Positions 1-8,992 of a stretch of DNA of 59,012 bases are shown here, piece by piece. The notes below the pieces were generated by a model. That model ran no database searches, was not told where the DNA came from, and was given only the letters and a program-made list of their open reading frames with translations. The translations under genes were made by a program, and so were the position numbers. Every line of letters begins with the position of its first letter. Within the stretch, counting starts at the first letter, position 1. The stretch comes from Candidatus Enterococcus ferrettii (GTDB taxonomy: Bacteria; Bacillota; Bacilli; Lactobacillales; Enterococcaceae): the NCBI RefSeq assembly GCF_017377655.1, contig NZ_JAFREL010000034.1:1-59012 (forward strand). Direction: 5' to 3'.

Positions 1-39
1 TACGAATACATTGCGCATGTATAGAATATAGGTGACTTT

Positions 40-777
40 ATGCGAGGCGAAACACTAAAAATCAAAGTTTTCCATATGGCGGAGGTAACCCTTGGTGACC
101 AATTTCATATGACACATGATCGTCTACAGATCAAAAAACACTTTGATAGTGCGTGCCCCGATATTCAGAAACTAACCATTCACGTTCTCCAACCTAATCA
201 ATTAGATATTGAAACCAATACCATCATGGATATTATACCAATATCCACGAAGGTATTGGGAACGTTGGGGACAGGAATCACGTACACTTTAACAGGCGTC
301 ACTGTTGTTATGACTGGGACAATTGAAGAAGGCGAACAGATGCATGAATTTGGTTCATCTGAAGGTTTGTTACGTGAAAACTTGATGCTGAATCGAGCAG
401 GAACACCAAAAGAAACTGATTTCATTATTTGGATTGACTTAATTGCGAAAAAAGGAACGCCTTTTAACCGTGAGCTAAGTTTAAAAATGTTTGAAATTGT
501 AGATCACTATATTCAAGAAATCAGAGAACGGATGAAAATGTTGGAAGGTAAGCTGGCCGTTGAAACCCATACTTATGAAGAAAAAAGTAATCCTGGAAAA
601 CCCAAAGTAGCTTTAGTTAAGCAAGTAGCAGGTCAAGGTGCAATGTATGACATGTTGCTGTTTCCAGAAGAGCCAAGTGGTTTTAGAGGCGGCGTTTCAA
701 TTATCGATACGAATAATATGCCAGTATACCTTACTGCAAATGAATATCGTGATGGTGTCATACGCTCAATGGTATAG
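40..777 (+). CDS. prdD: PrdD-like proline reductase cluster protein
   Basis: The 245-residue product resembles PrdD, the family related to the large processed part of the PrdA proprotein of D-proline reductase. The conserved block TNTIMDIIPISTKVLGTLG (residues about 60-78), followed by an ITYTLTG stretch, and the C-terminal VAGQGAMYD and NEYRDG motifs fit the family and recur in the second copy at 40.4-41.1 kb. The protein has a single cysteine (near residue 39) that is not conserved in that copy, so a cysteine-derived pyruvoyl group is unlikely (inference). A short GGTGA precedes the ATG. prdE follows after 28 nt and prdF after that, so prdA and prdB are probably just outside the window. The precise role of PrdD in the complex is not established. 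Confidence 0.85.
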   Translation: MRGETLKIKVFHMAEVTLGDQFHMTHDRLQIKKHFDSACPDIQKLTIHVLQPNQLDIETNTIMDIIPISTKVLGTLGTGITYTLTGVTVVMTGTIEEGEQMHEFGSSEGLLRENLMLNRAGTPKETDFIIWIDLIAKKGTPFNRELSLKMFEIVDHYIQEIRERMKMLEGKLAVETHTYEEKSNPGKPKVALVKQVAGQGAMYDMLLFPEEPSGFRGGVSIIDTNNMPVYLTANEYRDGVIRSMV

Positions 778-805
778 TTTGAATTCGGATAGGAGGGAAT
801 GTTTT

Positions 806-1285
806 ATGGGGATCGGCCCATCAACAAAAGAAACCTCGCTGCATCATTTTCAAGATCCGTTAGTAGATCTTTTGTCGAATGACCCTGACATAGATTTTCA
901 AGGCATTGTGGTAGTGGGAACACCGCAAAGCAACAAAATGAAACATTTAGTTGGCCGTAGAGCAGCTGCTTGGCTTGAAGGGATGCGCACCAATGGTGTA
1001 ATTGCTTCAACCGATGGATGGGGCAACTCGGATGTTGATTTTGCGAACATGTTGGAAGAGATTGGACAAAGAGATATCAGCGTGATTGGTCTTAAGTTCA
1101 TTGGATCACAAGCTAAGTTTGTGGTCGAAAACAAGTATACTGACTTTGTTTTAGATTTTAATAAATCTGAAAAGGGTATTGAAACAGAGATAGTTGGGGA
1201 AAATACGATCAATCATCGAGATGCAGTTAAGGCATTAGCTTCAATCAAATTGAAAATGCGTAAAGACGATCAAAAAATTAGATAG
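806..1285 (+). CDS. prdE: PrdE-like proline reductase cluster protein
   Basis: The product has 159 residues when started at the ATG at 806, which has AGGAGGG at 791-797. A longer reading from 638 would overlap prdD and has no ribosome site. The N-terminus MGIGPSTKETSLHHFQDP and the central STDGWGNSDVDFAN segment are typical of PrdE, the partner of PrdD that resembles the small processed part of PrdA. It contains no cysteine. It lies between prdD and the proline racemase and is probably cotranscribed with both. The function is known only by association with D-proline reductase. Confidence 0.83.
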   Translation: MGIGPSTKETSLHHFQDPLVDLLSNDPDIDFQGIVVVGTPQSNKMKHLVGRRAAAWLEGMRTNGVIASTDGWGNSDVDFANMLEEIGQRDISVIGLKFIGSQAKFVVENKYTDFVLDFNKSEKGIETEIVGENTINHRDAVKALASIKLKMRKDDQKIR

Positions 1286-1363
1286 CATACTTTGACTTAA
1301 TATTGATTCAAGGCTGATTTAAGTATGAAAGTAGCTATATCTATAAACCTGGAGGGAAAAAAC

Positions 1364-2380
1364 ATGAAAGTATCAAAAATGATCTCAGCAATCGATACAC
1401 ACACAGCGGGAGAAGCAGCACGTTTAATCATTGGTGGAATTCCAAAATTTCCTGGTAAAACAATGGCTGAAAAAAGAGAATATTTAGAAACACAACAAGA
1501 CGTATTACGTCAAATGCTTATGCTAGAACCACGTGGGCACCGTGATATGTTTGGTGCTTTTATTACGGAACCTGTCCACGAAGAAGCTGATTACGGAATT
1601 ATCTTCATGGATTCGGGTGGCTATCTGAATATGTGCGGACATAACACAATTGCTGCTATGACTACCGCAGTTGAACAGGGTTGGGTAGAAGTTAAAGAAG
1701 GCGATCGTGAAGTCAAAGTTGTTCAAGATACACCTGCCGGAATTGTTCGCGGAACAGTACACTTAGATGAAGATTTCTCAGCGGAATCTGTATCATTTGA
1801 GAACGTGGAATCATTCTTATACAAAGAAGCAGTCAAAGTCAATGTTCCAGAAATTGGCGAAGTCACTATGGATATTTCTTTTGGAGGAAGCTTCTTTGCA
1901 ATTTTACCTGCAGCTTCTGTCGGATTAGAGATTAAACCAGAAAATGCTTCTAAATTTAACGATTTAGGTATGATTATTCGAGATGCGGTAAATGATCAAA
2001 TTGAAATTCAGCATCCTACTTTAGAACACATTAAAACAGTTGACTTAGTTGAGTTTTATGGACCTGCTACTAGCCCAGATGCGACTTATCAAAATGTGGT
2101 TGTGTTTGGAGATGGACAAGTTGATCGCTCTCCTTGTGGAACAGGCACTAGTGCGAAGCTTGCCACTCTGTATGGTAAAGGTGAAATGAAGGTTGGAGAT
2201 ACTTTTGTTTATGAAAGTATTTTATGCACGAAATTCAAAGGTGAAATTGTTAAGGAAGCTGAAGTGGGTGGATATAAAGGTATCATTCCTCGTGTCTCTG
2301 GGTCAGCATATGTTACTGGATACAATACATTTTTAGTTGATCCAAAAGATTCTTTAAAAGATGGGTTCCTTTTAGGATAG
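1364..2380 (+). CDS. prdF: proline racemase
   Basis: The 338-residue enzyme of the proline racemase family interconverts L- and D-proline by a two-base cysteine mechanism. Both catalytic cysteines are present: NMCGHNTIAA (around residue 90) and DRSPCGTGTSAK (around residue 255). RGHRDMFGAF near the N-terminus is also typical. The ATG at 1364 is preferred over one at 1325 because GGAGGG lies 7 nt upstream of it. In clostridia prdF belongs to the proline reductase operon and supplies D-proline. Its position next to prdD/prdE supports that role over hydroxyproline 2-epimerase. Confidence 0.93.
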   Translation: MKVSKMISAIDTHTAGEAARLIIGGIPKFPGKTMAEKREYLETQQDVLRQMLMLEPRGHRDMFGAFITEPVHEEADYGIIFMDSGGYLNMCGHNTIAAMTTAVEQGWVEVKEGDREVKVVQDTPAGIVRGTVHLDEDFSAESVSFENVESFLYKEAVKVNVPEIGEVTMDISFGGSFFAILPAASVGLEIKPENASKFNDLGMIIRDAVNDQIEIQHPTLEHIKTVDLVEFYGPATSPDATYQNVVVFGDGQVDRSPCGTGTSAKLATLYGKGEMKVGDTFVYESILCTKFKGEIVKEAEVGGYKGIIPRVSGSAYVTGYNTFLVDPKDSLKDGFLLG

Positions 2381-2402
2381 AGATGAAGGAGGGGTAAGTG
2401 AT

Positions 2403-3278
2403 ATGGTAACAGTTATTTTAGCGATTTATGTTGGGTTGATTTTGTTACATGCCGTAAATATGGGACGCGATTGCGTTAAGCATAAAGATGATTTAGGACA
2501 TGGGAATTGGATTGTTTCAGGAATCATCGGTTTTATTACAGACTTTTTAGACACATTAGGAATCGGAAGTTTTGCTCCAACTACAATGCTTTTAGATTTT
2601 ACTAAGCAATTAAGTCATGACCGCTTACTACCAGGAACTTTGAATGTAGGGCATGGGATTCCCGTATTGGTAGAAGCATTTATCTTTACGACTGTAGTAG
2701 ATGTATCTCCGGTTACATTATTTGCCTTAGTTGGTTCTGCAACTATAGGTGCGTTTATCGGTTCAAGATTCGTAACAGGTTTGCCAGAAAAGAAAGTCCA
2801 ACTTTGGATGGGTTGGGCGTTGATCGTTACAGCTGTTTTGATGTTTGCACGTCAACAAGGCTGGATTGATATTTTGGGTGCGGATAATACAGCTACTGCA
2901 TTGACTGGGATCAAATTGATTATTGGTGTTGTAATCAACTTTTTCTTAGGAGCATTGATGACGATTGGTGTCGGTTTGTATGCACCATGTATGGCGATGG
3001 TTTATATGTTAGGCCTAAGTCCACTAGTTGCTTTCCCAGTAATGATGGGTTCATGTGCAGGCTTGATGCCGATAGCAAGTTTAAACTTTGTAAAAACCGG
3101 CGATTATGCTCGTAAAGTAAGTTTAGCAATTACAGCTGGTGGGATCATCGGAGTAATTATTGCAGCAAAATTTGTTACTGGTTTAGACTTGAATGTTTTA
3201 ACGTATATCATTATTGTAGTTATCATCTATACTGGTATTACTTACATTCGTAAGAGTATGAAACCAGCTGCAGCATAA
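2403..3278 (+). CDS. TSUP (TauE/SafE) family permease, first copy
   Basis: The 291-residue, very hydrophobic product is a TSUP-family (sulfite exporter TauE/SafE) integral membrane protein. It has an N-terminal half with ITDFLDTLGIGSFAPT and a repeated half with MTIGVGLYAPCMAMVYML, the usual internal duplication of about seven to eight helices. GGAGGGG precedes the ATG. It starts 22 nt after prdF, so it is probably in the prd operon, and a close paralogue follows at 3365. The substrate is unknown. Because the pair sits between proline reductase and selenium genes, a selenium or sulfur oxyanion or a proline-fermentation metabolite are possible cargoes (inference). Confidence 0.85.
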   Translation: MVTVILAIYVGLILLHAVNMGRDCVKHKDDLGHGNWIVSGIIGFITDFLDTLGIGSFAPTTMLLDFTKQLSHDRLLPGTLNVGHGIPVLVEAFIFTTVVDVSPVTLFALVGSATIGAFIGSRFVTGLPEKKVQLWMGWALIVTAVLMFARQQGWIDILGADNTATALTGIKLIIGVVINFFLGALMTIGVGLYAPCMAMVYMLGLSPLVAFPVMMGSCAGLMPIASLNFVKTGDYARKVSLAITAGGIIGVIIAAKFVTGLDLNVLTYIIIVVIIYTGITYIRKSMKPAAA

Positions 3279-3290
3279 TAAGTTATTACT

Positions 3291-3335
3291 AAAACTACTT
3301 TGTCCTTCCTTAGAGAAGGACGAGTAGTTTTTGAT
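3291..3335 (+). terminator. intrinsic terminator/attenuator between the two TSUP genes
   Basis: AAAACTACT pairs with AGTAGTTTT, with an inner GTCCTT/AAGGAC stem, followed by a T-run. It lies 13 nt after the first TSUP gene and before the second, so it would reduce read-through into the second copy unless that copy has its own promoter. Confidence 0.8.
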
Positions 3336-3364
3336 GTTTTAATACAAATAACAGGAGGAAAAAA

Positions 3365-4240
3365 ATGGTACAGATTGTTTTGGTCACTTTAGGATTATTT
3401 GCACTGCTGCACATTGTCGTTTTCGGGAGAGATTTAATTAAACACAAAACCAATCTTGGAGGCGGTAGTTGGCCTATCTCAATCGGGATTGGTTTTGTAA
3501 CAGATTTTTTAGATACGCTGGGTATCGGAAGTTTTGCACCTACGGCTATGTTGTTAGATGTAACTAAGCAATTAGACAGCGATAAGCAGTTGCCAGGAAC
3601 GTTGAATGTTGGACATGCACTTTCTTGTTTATTGGAAGGCCTTATTTTTATAACAGTAGTGGACGTGGATCCTTTGACGTTGTTTTCTTTGATCGCGGCT
3701 TCGATTGTTGGATCATGGCTGGGCTCAAAGACAGTAACAAAATTACCAGAAAAAACTGTCCAGTTTTGGATGGGGTGGGCTTTAATTGTTACAGCTGTTC
3801 TGATGGCATTACGTCAAGCTGGGATGATCAATTTGTTAGGGGAAGGGAATACAGCTACCGGCCTGTCAGGTGGACTTTTAATTATTGGAATTATCGGCAA
3901 TGCCATATTTGGAGCATTGATGACCATTGGTGTCGGACTTTATGCGCCATGTATGGCAATGGTCTATATGTTAGGCTTAAGTCCGTTGGTTGCTTTCCCA
4001 ATTATGTCAGGTTCTTGTGGCGCCTTGATGCCAGTTGCCAGTGTGAACTTTATTAGAGAGGGAGAATACTCCCGACGAGTAAGCTTGGGTATTGCAATGG
4101 GAGGAATCGTTGGAGTAATTATCGCTGCGAAATTTGTTACAGGGCTAGATTTAACAATTTTGGTTTGGATCATCATCTTCGTAGTAATCTATACTGGAAT
4201 TACCTATATTCGTAAAAGTCGTAAGTCAGCACCAGTCTAA
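3365..4240 (+). CDS. TSUP (TauE/SafE) family permease, second copy
   Basis: The 291-residue product is a close paralogue of the preceding permease, with the same length and the shared segments TDFLDTLGIGSFAPT and MTIGVGLYAPCMAMVYMLG. The start is the ATG at 3365 behind AGGAGG. It is a tandem duplication that remained in frame and keeps the family's internal repeat, so both copies look functional. A terminator separates it from the first copy and a bidirectional terminator follows it. Cargo unknown. Confidence 0.85.
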   Translation: MVQIVLVTLGLFALLHIVVFGRDLIKHKTNLGGGSWPISIGIGFVTDFLDTLGIGSFAPTAMLLDVTKQLDSDKQLPGTLNVGHALSCLLEGLIFITVVDVDPLTLFSLIAASIVGSWLGSKTVTKLPEKTVQFWMGWALIVTAVLMALRQAGMINLLGEGNTATGLSGGLLIIGIIGNAIFGALMTIGVGLYAPCMAMVYMLGLSPLVAFPIMSGSCGALMPVASVNFIREGEYSRRVSLGIAMGGIVGVIIAAKFVTGLDLTILVWIIIFVVIYTGITYIRKSRKSAPV

Positions 4241-4252
4241 TTTTTGAATATT

Positions 4253-4300
4253 AAAAACTCCAATCTACTTGCGGTTGTGCCCGTAAGGATTGGAGTTTTT
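4253..4300. terminator. bidirectional intrinsic terminator
   Basis: A 13-bp perfect stem, AAAAACTCCAATC with GATTGGAGTTTTT, has A/T runs on both flanks. It serves the convergent second TSUP gene (plus) and the DUF554 gene (minus). Confidence 0.9.
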
Positions 4301-4305
4301 ATGGG

Positions 4306-5004
4306 TTAAAAAAAATAGTATTTAATGCTCATAATCAAAATCAAGACAATCATGCTAGGTAAAAAGTTAGAGGTTCGAATGGTTGTCAGCTTTAGCATAT
4401 TTAGTCCAATACCTAGAATAATAATACCACCAACGGCACTAATTTCATTCATCAGAGGATCTAATAGCTGATTTGGCAAACCTTCGGCAATCAAATAAGC
4501 CAATAAAGTTAGTGCTCCTTGATAAATAAGAACAGCAAATGCAGAGAAAAAGACTCCAATACCTAACGAGGCGGTCAAGACAATCGAGATAAAACCATCC
4601 ATAATGGCTTTCATAAAAAGGGTGTGATTACTTCCAGTAATACCACTTTCGATTGCGCCAATGATACCCATTGAGCCAACGACGTAAACTAGGCTGGCGG
4701 TCACAAAACCTTCAGCGAAATTACCGTTACCATTAGCAAAACGTTTTTGAAGTAAGAGTCCAAATTGATTCATGCGGTCTTCAATTTTAAAAAATTCTCC
4801 AAGCATACCGCCTAGGCAAATACAAATGATAACTAGAATAAACGAAGCAGTCTGAATAGCCATTTGGATTGAAATGGCTATGACAGCAAGACTTAGACCA
4901 TGTGTCATGGTTTCTTTCGTTTGTTCAGTAATATTTCTTAAAAAGGCTCCTAAAATACTGCCTAACATAACGGATAATGCGTTAACGATAGATCCTATAA
5001 ACAT
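4306..5004 (-). CDS. DUF554 family membrane protein
   Basis: The 232-residue polytopic membrane protein matches the DUF554 (YdfK-like) family: it begins MFIGSIVNALSVMLGSILGA, has several hydrophobic helices, and carries GSMGIIGAIESGITG in the middle and GGIIILGIGLNMLKL near the C-terminus. The family is usually 220-235 residues, so the gene is full length. It is transcribed against the flanking prd and sel genes and divergently from selD. Its function is unknown, and nothing visible ties it to selenium other than position. Confidence 0.8.
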   Translation of the reverse strand: MFIGSIVNALSVMLGSILGAFLRNITEQTKETMTHGLSLAVIAISIQMAIQTASFILVIICICLGGMLGEFFKIEDRMNQFGLLLQKRFANGNGNFAEGFVTASLVYVVGSMGIIGAIESGITGSNHTLFMKAIMDGFISIVLTASLGIGVFFSAFAVLIYQGALTLLAYLIAEGLPNQLLDPLMNEISAVGGIIILGIGLNMLKLTTIRTSNFLPSMIVLILIMSIKYYFF

Positions 5005-5151
5005 AAGCAGTGCTCCTTAAATTATCTGATACTTCACTGTCATGGTAGCATGATTTACAGCCTTTTGAAACAAGTTTTTGGATATAAATTAAAGATTAAT
5101 TATTCCTGATAAACTGCAAAGGAAACTTACATAGAGAATAACAAAATTACC

Positions 5152-5160
5152 TGTTATAAT
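5152..5160 (+). promoter_or_regulatory. extended -10 promoter of the sel operon
   Basis: TGTTATAAT is a perfect extended -10 element (TGnTATAAT) with no good -35. Transcription would start near 5167, which places the in-frame GTG at 5168 at the very 5' end and supports the ATG at 5186 as the selD start. Confidence 0.7.
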
Positions 5161-5185
5161 AGGAAACGTGGAGGATGATGCACAG

Positions 5186-6208
5186 ATGGATACAATCGAA
5201 AAATTAATTGTTTGCGGCGGATGTAACGCTAAGATCGGTCCTGGGAATTTAGGAGAACTATTAGCTGATTTACCAAAATCTAGTGATGAAAACTTACTAG
5301 TAGGATTTGATTCAACAGATGATGCTGCAGTCATTAAGCTAAGAGACGATTTAGCGATTATTCAAACATTGGATTTTTTCCCAACTATGGTTACTGATCC
5401 TTATTTATTCGGAAAGATTGCTGCGGCTAATGCTTTGAGTGATGTTTACGCAATGGGGGGCGAAGTATTATCAGCACTAAATATCGTAGCTTTTCCTGAG
5501 GAGAAGGATTTAACGATTTTAAAAGAGATTTTACGAGGTGGAGCGGAGAAAGTACAAGAGGCTGGTGCCATTTTAGCCGGAGGTCACTCGATCCATGATC
5601 ATTCAGTAAAATATGGGTTATCTGTAACTGGAACAATTGATCCTAATCATATTTATCAAAACAATACTTGTCAGATAGGTGACCATTTAGTACTGACAAA
5701 GCCACTTGGGGTAAGTATCATTACAGTAGGCTATAGTGCTAATGAAATTAGTCAAGAAGGTTTCAACAAGGCAACTGAAAGTATGCAGACTCTAAATAAA
5801 TACGCGATGTCCATTATTCGTAATTATGAGATTACTAGTTGTACGGATGTCACAGGCTTTGGTTTGGCGGGACATTTACATGAAATGTTGAATAGTCATT
5901 TTTCTGCTGAAATTCAATCAGATCAGCTGCCCTATTTCCAAGAAGCCTATGAAGGTGCCAAAGAATTTATTTTGACTGCTGGCGGGCAGCGAAATCGCAA
6001 CTATATGACGGGAAAAATAAAATTTGTAGTAGATGATTTTGCAATTGAAGAATTGTTATTTGACCCTCAAACTTCTGGCGGTTTATTAGTTAGTGTACCG
6101 GAATCACAGGTGAAAGAGTTAGTTTCTGAACTGAACTCAGCGGGAATTCCAGCGCAAGATTTTGGGAGGGTAACAGAGCCAGCAGAAAAAGAAATTATTG
6201 TATATTAA
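5186..6208 (+). CDS. selD: selenide, water dikinase (selenophosphate synthetase)
   Basis: SelD makes selenophosphate from selenide and ATP, the selenium donor for SelA. The product has 340 residues. The N-terminal CGGCNAKIGPGNLGELL carries the catalytic Cys and Lys (C-x-x-K spacing), with Cys rather than Sec. The metal/ATP aspartates are in GFDSTDDAAV, and the AIR-synthase-like C-terminal motifs TDVTGFGLAGHL and LLFDPQTSGGLL are intact. GGAGG at 5170-5174 serves the ATG at 5186. It is the first gene of the selenium operon, with yedF 12 nt downstream. Confidence 0.95.
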   Translation: MDTIEKLIVCGGCNAKIGPGNLGELLADLPKSSDENLLVGFDSTDDAAVIKLRDDLAIIQTLDFFPTMVTDPYLFGKIAAANALSDVYAMGGEVLSALNIVAFPEEKDLTILKEILRGGAEKVQEAGAILAGGHSIHDHSVKYGLSVTGTIDPNHIYQNNTCQIGDHLVLTKPLGVSIITVGYSANEISQEGFNKATESMQTLNKYAMSIIRNYEITSCTDVTGFGLAGHLHEMLNSHFSAEIQSDQLPYFQEAYEGAKEFILTAGGQRNRNYMTGKIKFVVDDFAIEELLFDPQTSGGLLVSVPESQVKELVSELNSAGIPAQDFGRVTEPAEKEIIVY

Positions 6209-6220
6209 GGAGACGATAAC

Positions 6221-6817
6221 ATGTATAAAATTGATGCAATTGGCAAAGCGTGTCCATTACCAGTGATTGAAACAAAGAAAGCATTAAAGGAACATGAAGC
6301 GGTGGAGACGTTGGTTGATAATGAGATTGCCACACAAAATCTGAAAAAGATGGCGGATCAATTAGGGTATATTTACCAAATGGAACCCGACAACGATAAT
6401 TATCGAGTAAAAATTTCTAAGGGTAATGGCGAAGCGGTGGATACAGAAGAGATAAAAGAATCACCAGAAATAGTGGCAAACGAGGATTATATTGTAGTGG
6501 TAGATACTAATATTATGGGCCGTGGTTCAGATGAGCTTGGGAAAAATCTTTTAAAGATGTTCATTTATTCTATAACGGAACAAGATGTATTGCCAAAGCA
6601 GATTATTTTCTATAATGGTGGTGTAAGTCTTGTGACAGAGGGCTCAGACTCATTAGAAGATTTGCAAGCCTTGGCGGATCAGGATGTAGAAATTTATGCC
6701 TGTGGTGCATGTTTGAATTTCTTTGAGCTGACAGAAAAAGTAGCCATTGGTGAAATCACTAACATGTACCGTATTGTGGAAATGATGCGACAAGCGCCAA
6801 AAGTGATGAAACCGTAA
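6221..6817 (+). CDS. yedF: selenium metabolism protein YedF (TusA-like + DsrE-like domains)
   Basis: The 198-residue product has an N-terminal TusA/SirA-like domain with the CPLPVIETKKAL motif (first about 75 residues) and a C-terminal DsrE-like domain ending in YACGACLNFFELTEKV. This two-domain form is the YedF family, found with selD across selenium-using bacteria and thought to bind or relay selenium through its cysteines. AAGGAG precedes the ATG. It is second in the sel operon, 12 nt from selD and 11 nt from the DUF3343 gene. Confidence 0.88.
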   Translation: MYKIDAIGKACPLPVIETKKALKEHEAVETLVDNEIATQNLKKMADQLGYIYQMEPDNDNYRVKISKGNGEAVDTEEIKESPEIVANEDYIVVVDTNIMGRGSDELGKNLLKMFIYSITEQDVLPKQIIFYNGGVSLVTEGSDSLEDLQALADQDVEIYACGACLNFFELTEKVAIGEITNMYRIVEMMRQAPKVMKP

Positions 6818-6828
6818 AGGAGCAGGCG

Positions 6829-7089
6829 ATGCAAGAATATGGAGTGGTCCTTTTCTATTCCACCCATGAAGCTATGAAAGCTGAAAAACTAGCCAAAGAA
6901 GCCCAACTAAAGGTACGAATTATTCCTACTCCAGAGAAAATTCATGCCAGTTGCGGCTTTTCTTTGAAGTATGAGTTAGCAGAAGAGGAAATATTAAGTA
7001 CACTTTTGCAGCAGGTTAAGTCTGAAAGCTTTTATCATGTGAAACGAGAAGGATTAAAAACAGACTATGAATTAAGAAAGGATCTTTAG
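6829..7089 (+). CDS. DUF3343 family small protein, selenium-associated
   Basis: The 86-residue protein contains HASCGFSLKY (around residue 42), the cysteine motif of the DUF3343 family, which often accompanies selD and yedF and may be a small selenium or sulfur carrier. AAAGGAG lies just upstream of the ATG, and the stop codon abuts the selB start with no gap, which suggests translational coupling. No direct biochemical role is known. Confidence 0.78.
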   Translation: MQEYGVVLFYSTHEAMKAEKLAKEAQLKVRIIPTPEKIHASCGFSLKYELAEEEILSTLLQQVKSESFYHVKREGLKTDYELRKDL

Positions 7090-8991
7090 ATGGCGAATAT
7101 TGTAATTGGAACTGCCGGTCATATTGATCATGGGAAAACAACTTTAATTAAGGCCTTGACGGGAATTGAGACGGATACAACCAAAGAAGAAAAAAAACGA
7201 GGAATGTCTATTAACCTAGGCTTCGCCTATTTAGATTTGTCTAACCATCAACGAGTAGGAATCGTAGATGTTCCTGGACATGAAAAGTTTATTAAAAATA
7301 TGGTAGCTGGGTTACCAGGTATCAATTTAGTCCTGCTAGTTATTGATGCTGCAGAAGGAATTATGCCTCAGACGAAGGAACACATCGATATTTTGACGTT
7401 ACTAGGTATTCAAGACTTCTTAGTGGTTTTAACCAAGGTTGATACGGTTGATCCAGAATTAAAGGAACTGGTAGTAGAGGATATTCGAGATCAATTGGCT
7501 GATACACCGTTAGCAGAGGTAGAGATTATTGAGACGGATGCTGTTAGTGGTACAGGAATTGAAAAACTATTGACGGCCATTCAAGTTCGCTCTGAGGAAC
7601 TGTCTGAAAAAAGCAGTACCGGGATCGCTCGTTTGAATATTGACCGAGTATTCAGTGTTAAGGGATTTGGTACGGTTATTACGGGTACGCTGTTGGATGG
7701 TACAGTCCAGTTGGGAGAAGAACTTTTTGTATACCCAAGTGGGAAAAAGGTTCGAGTTAGAAATATTCAGGTTCATGAACAAGATGTTCAGCAGGCTCAG
7801 GCGGGTCAACGAACAGCTTTGAATCTGGCTAATATAAGTAAAGACGAATTGGAGCGAGGCGATGTATTGTCAGCCTCTGAAAGTCTGCAACCGACCTGGA
7901 TGTTAGATGTAAAAGTCAAGTGTTTGCCTGAAGTTGAAATGGGAATTGGCCTATGGGATCGCGTTCGTTTATTGATTGGAACTAGGGAAGTCATGGCACG
8001 TACGGTACCTTTAGGAACGGAATGGATTAAACCTGGTACAGAAGGTTTTTTACAATTACGTTTAGAGGATCAAGTGGCAGTTAGAGAACGAGACCATTTT
8101 ATATTGCGTTCCTATTCACCAATGCATACAATTGCTGGTGGAGAAGTTCTAGATGCAGCACCAACTAAACACCGTCGGTTCAAGGTAGAAATCTTAGAAA
8201 GCTTAAAAGCTAAAGAGGCAGGAAGTATTGAAGAGATCATTTTGGATTTCATGAATAATAAAAAACAGCCTTTTACTACATCAAAGGAACTGCACGAATA
8301 TCTGGGGCAGTCTATTGAAGAATTACAGCCATTACTAAAAGAAATGGTAATTGATCAGCAAATCATTGATACGAAATCAGGTTATCTGGCTCAAAGTAGT
8401 TACCAAGCATTGCAAGAAAAAGCAATCGGCATCTTAAATGACTATCATAAGAAACATCGGTTACGTTTAGGAATGCCGGTAGAGGAATTTCGTTCACGCA
8501 TGCGGAATCACTTAACTGAAAAGGAATTGTCAGCTTTGATTCGTCTATTGATAGAATCAGAAGTAGTCAAGGAACAGCAGGACAAATTGGCTGTTGCTGA
8601 GTTTACAGTTACTTTTAACAAATACCAACAGCTTGCGAAAGAAAAAATTGAAACGGAGTTGGCTAAAAATGGTCATACTCCGGTAAAAAAAGATGCTTTG
8701 TATGGACTCGATAAAAATGCAGAGGAAGTATTAGAGGCACTAAACGGAGATTCCTTTATATTTTTGACTCACGAATACGTATTATCGGCTAATATTTATT
8801 GGCAAGCGGTTCAAAAGGTTCGTAAAACAATTCAGGAACAAGAACAAATGACACTGGCAGATTTTCGTGACATGACCAACTCTAGTCGTAAATCATCAAT
8901 GCTGATTTTAGAATATATGGATAAGCAAGAAATTACTAAAAGAGTGGAGAATTATCGGATTTTAGGTGCATCGAAAGAAACGGGTGAATAG
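7090..8991 (+). CDS. selB: selenocysteine-specific elongation factor SelB
   Basis: SelB is the EF-Tu-like GTPase that brings Sec-tRNA to UGA codons by binding a SECIS hairpin in the mRNA. The product has 633 residues, a normal length. G1 is GHIDHGKTT, G3 is DVPGHEKF and G4 is TKVD. EF-Tu-like domains follow to about residue 350, then C-terminal winged-helix repeats that bind RNA. The ATG follows the DUF3343 stop directly. It sits in a full sel operon, and the matching tRNA-Sec is at 17.1 kb. Confidence 0.96.
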   Translation: MANIVIGTAGHIDHGKTTLIKALTGIETDTTKEEKKRGMSINLGFAYLDLSNHQRVGIVDVPGHEKFIKNMVAGLPGINLVLLVIDAAEGIMPQTKEHIDILTLLGIQDFLVVLTKVDTVDPELKELVVEDIRDQLADTPLAEVEIIETDAVSGTGIEKLLTAIQVRSEELSEKSSTGIARLNIDRVFSVKGFGTVITGTLLDGTVQLGEELFVYPSGKKVRVRNIQVHEQDVQQAQAGQRTALNLANISKDELERGDVLSASESLQPTWMLDVKVKCLPEVEMGIGLWDRVRLLIGTREVMARTVPLGTEWIKPGTEGFLQLRLEDQVAVRERDHFILRSYSPMHTIAGGEVLDAAPTKHRRFKVEILESLKAKEAGSIEEIILDFMNNKKQPFTTSKELHEYLGQSIEELQPLLKEMVIDQQIIDTKSGYLAQSSYQALQEKAIGILNDYHKKHRLRLGMPVEEFRSRMRNHLTEKELSALIRLLIESEVVKEQQDKLAVAEFTVTFNKYQQLAKEKIETELAKNGHTPVKKDALYGLDKNAEEVLEALNGDSFIFLTHEYVLSANIYWQAVQKVRKTIQEQEQMTLADFRDMTNSSRKSSMLILEYMDKQEITKRVENYRILGASKETGE

Positions 8992-8992
8992 G

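Noticed and set aside
3625..4056. 143-codon open frame inside the second TSUP gene
   Set aside because: It is a shadow in another frame of a well-conserved membrane protein and has no ribosome site.
5168..5185. GTG at 5168 as an earlier selD start
   Set aside because: It overlaps the GGAGG ribosome site and coincides with the expected transcript start; ATG 5186 fits better.
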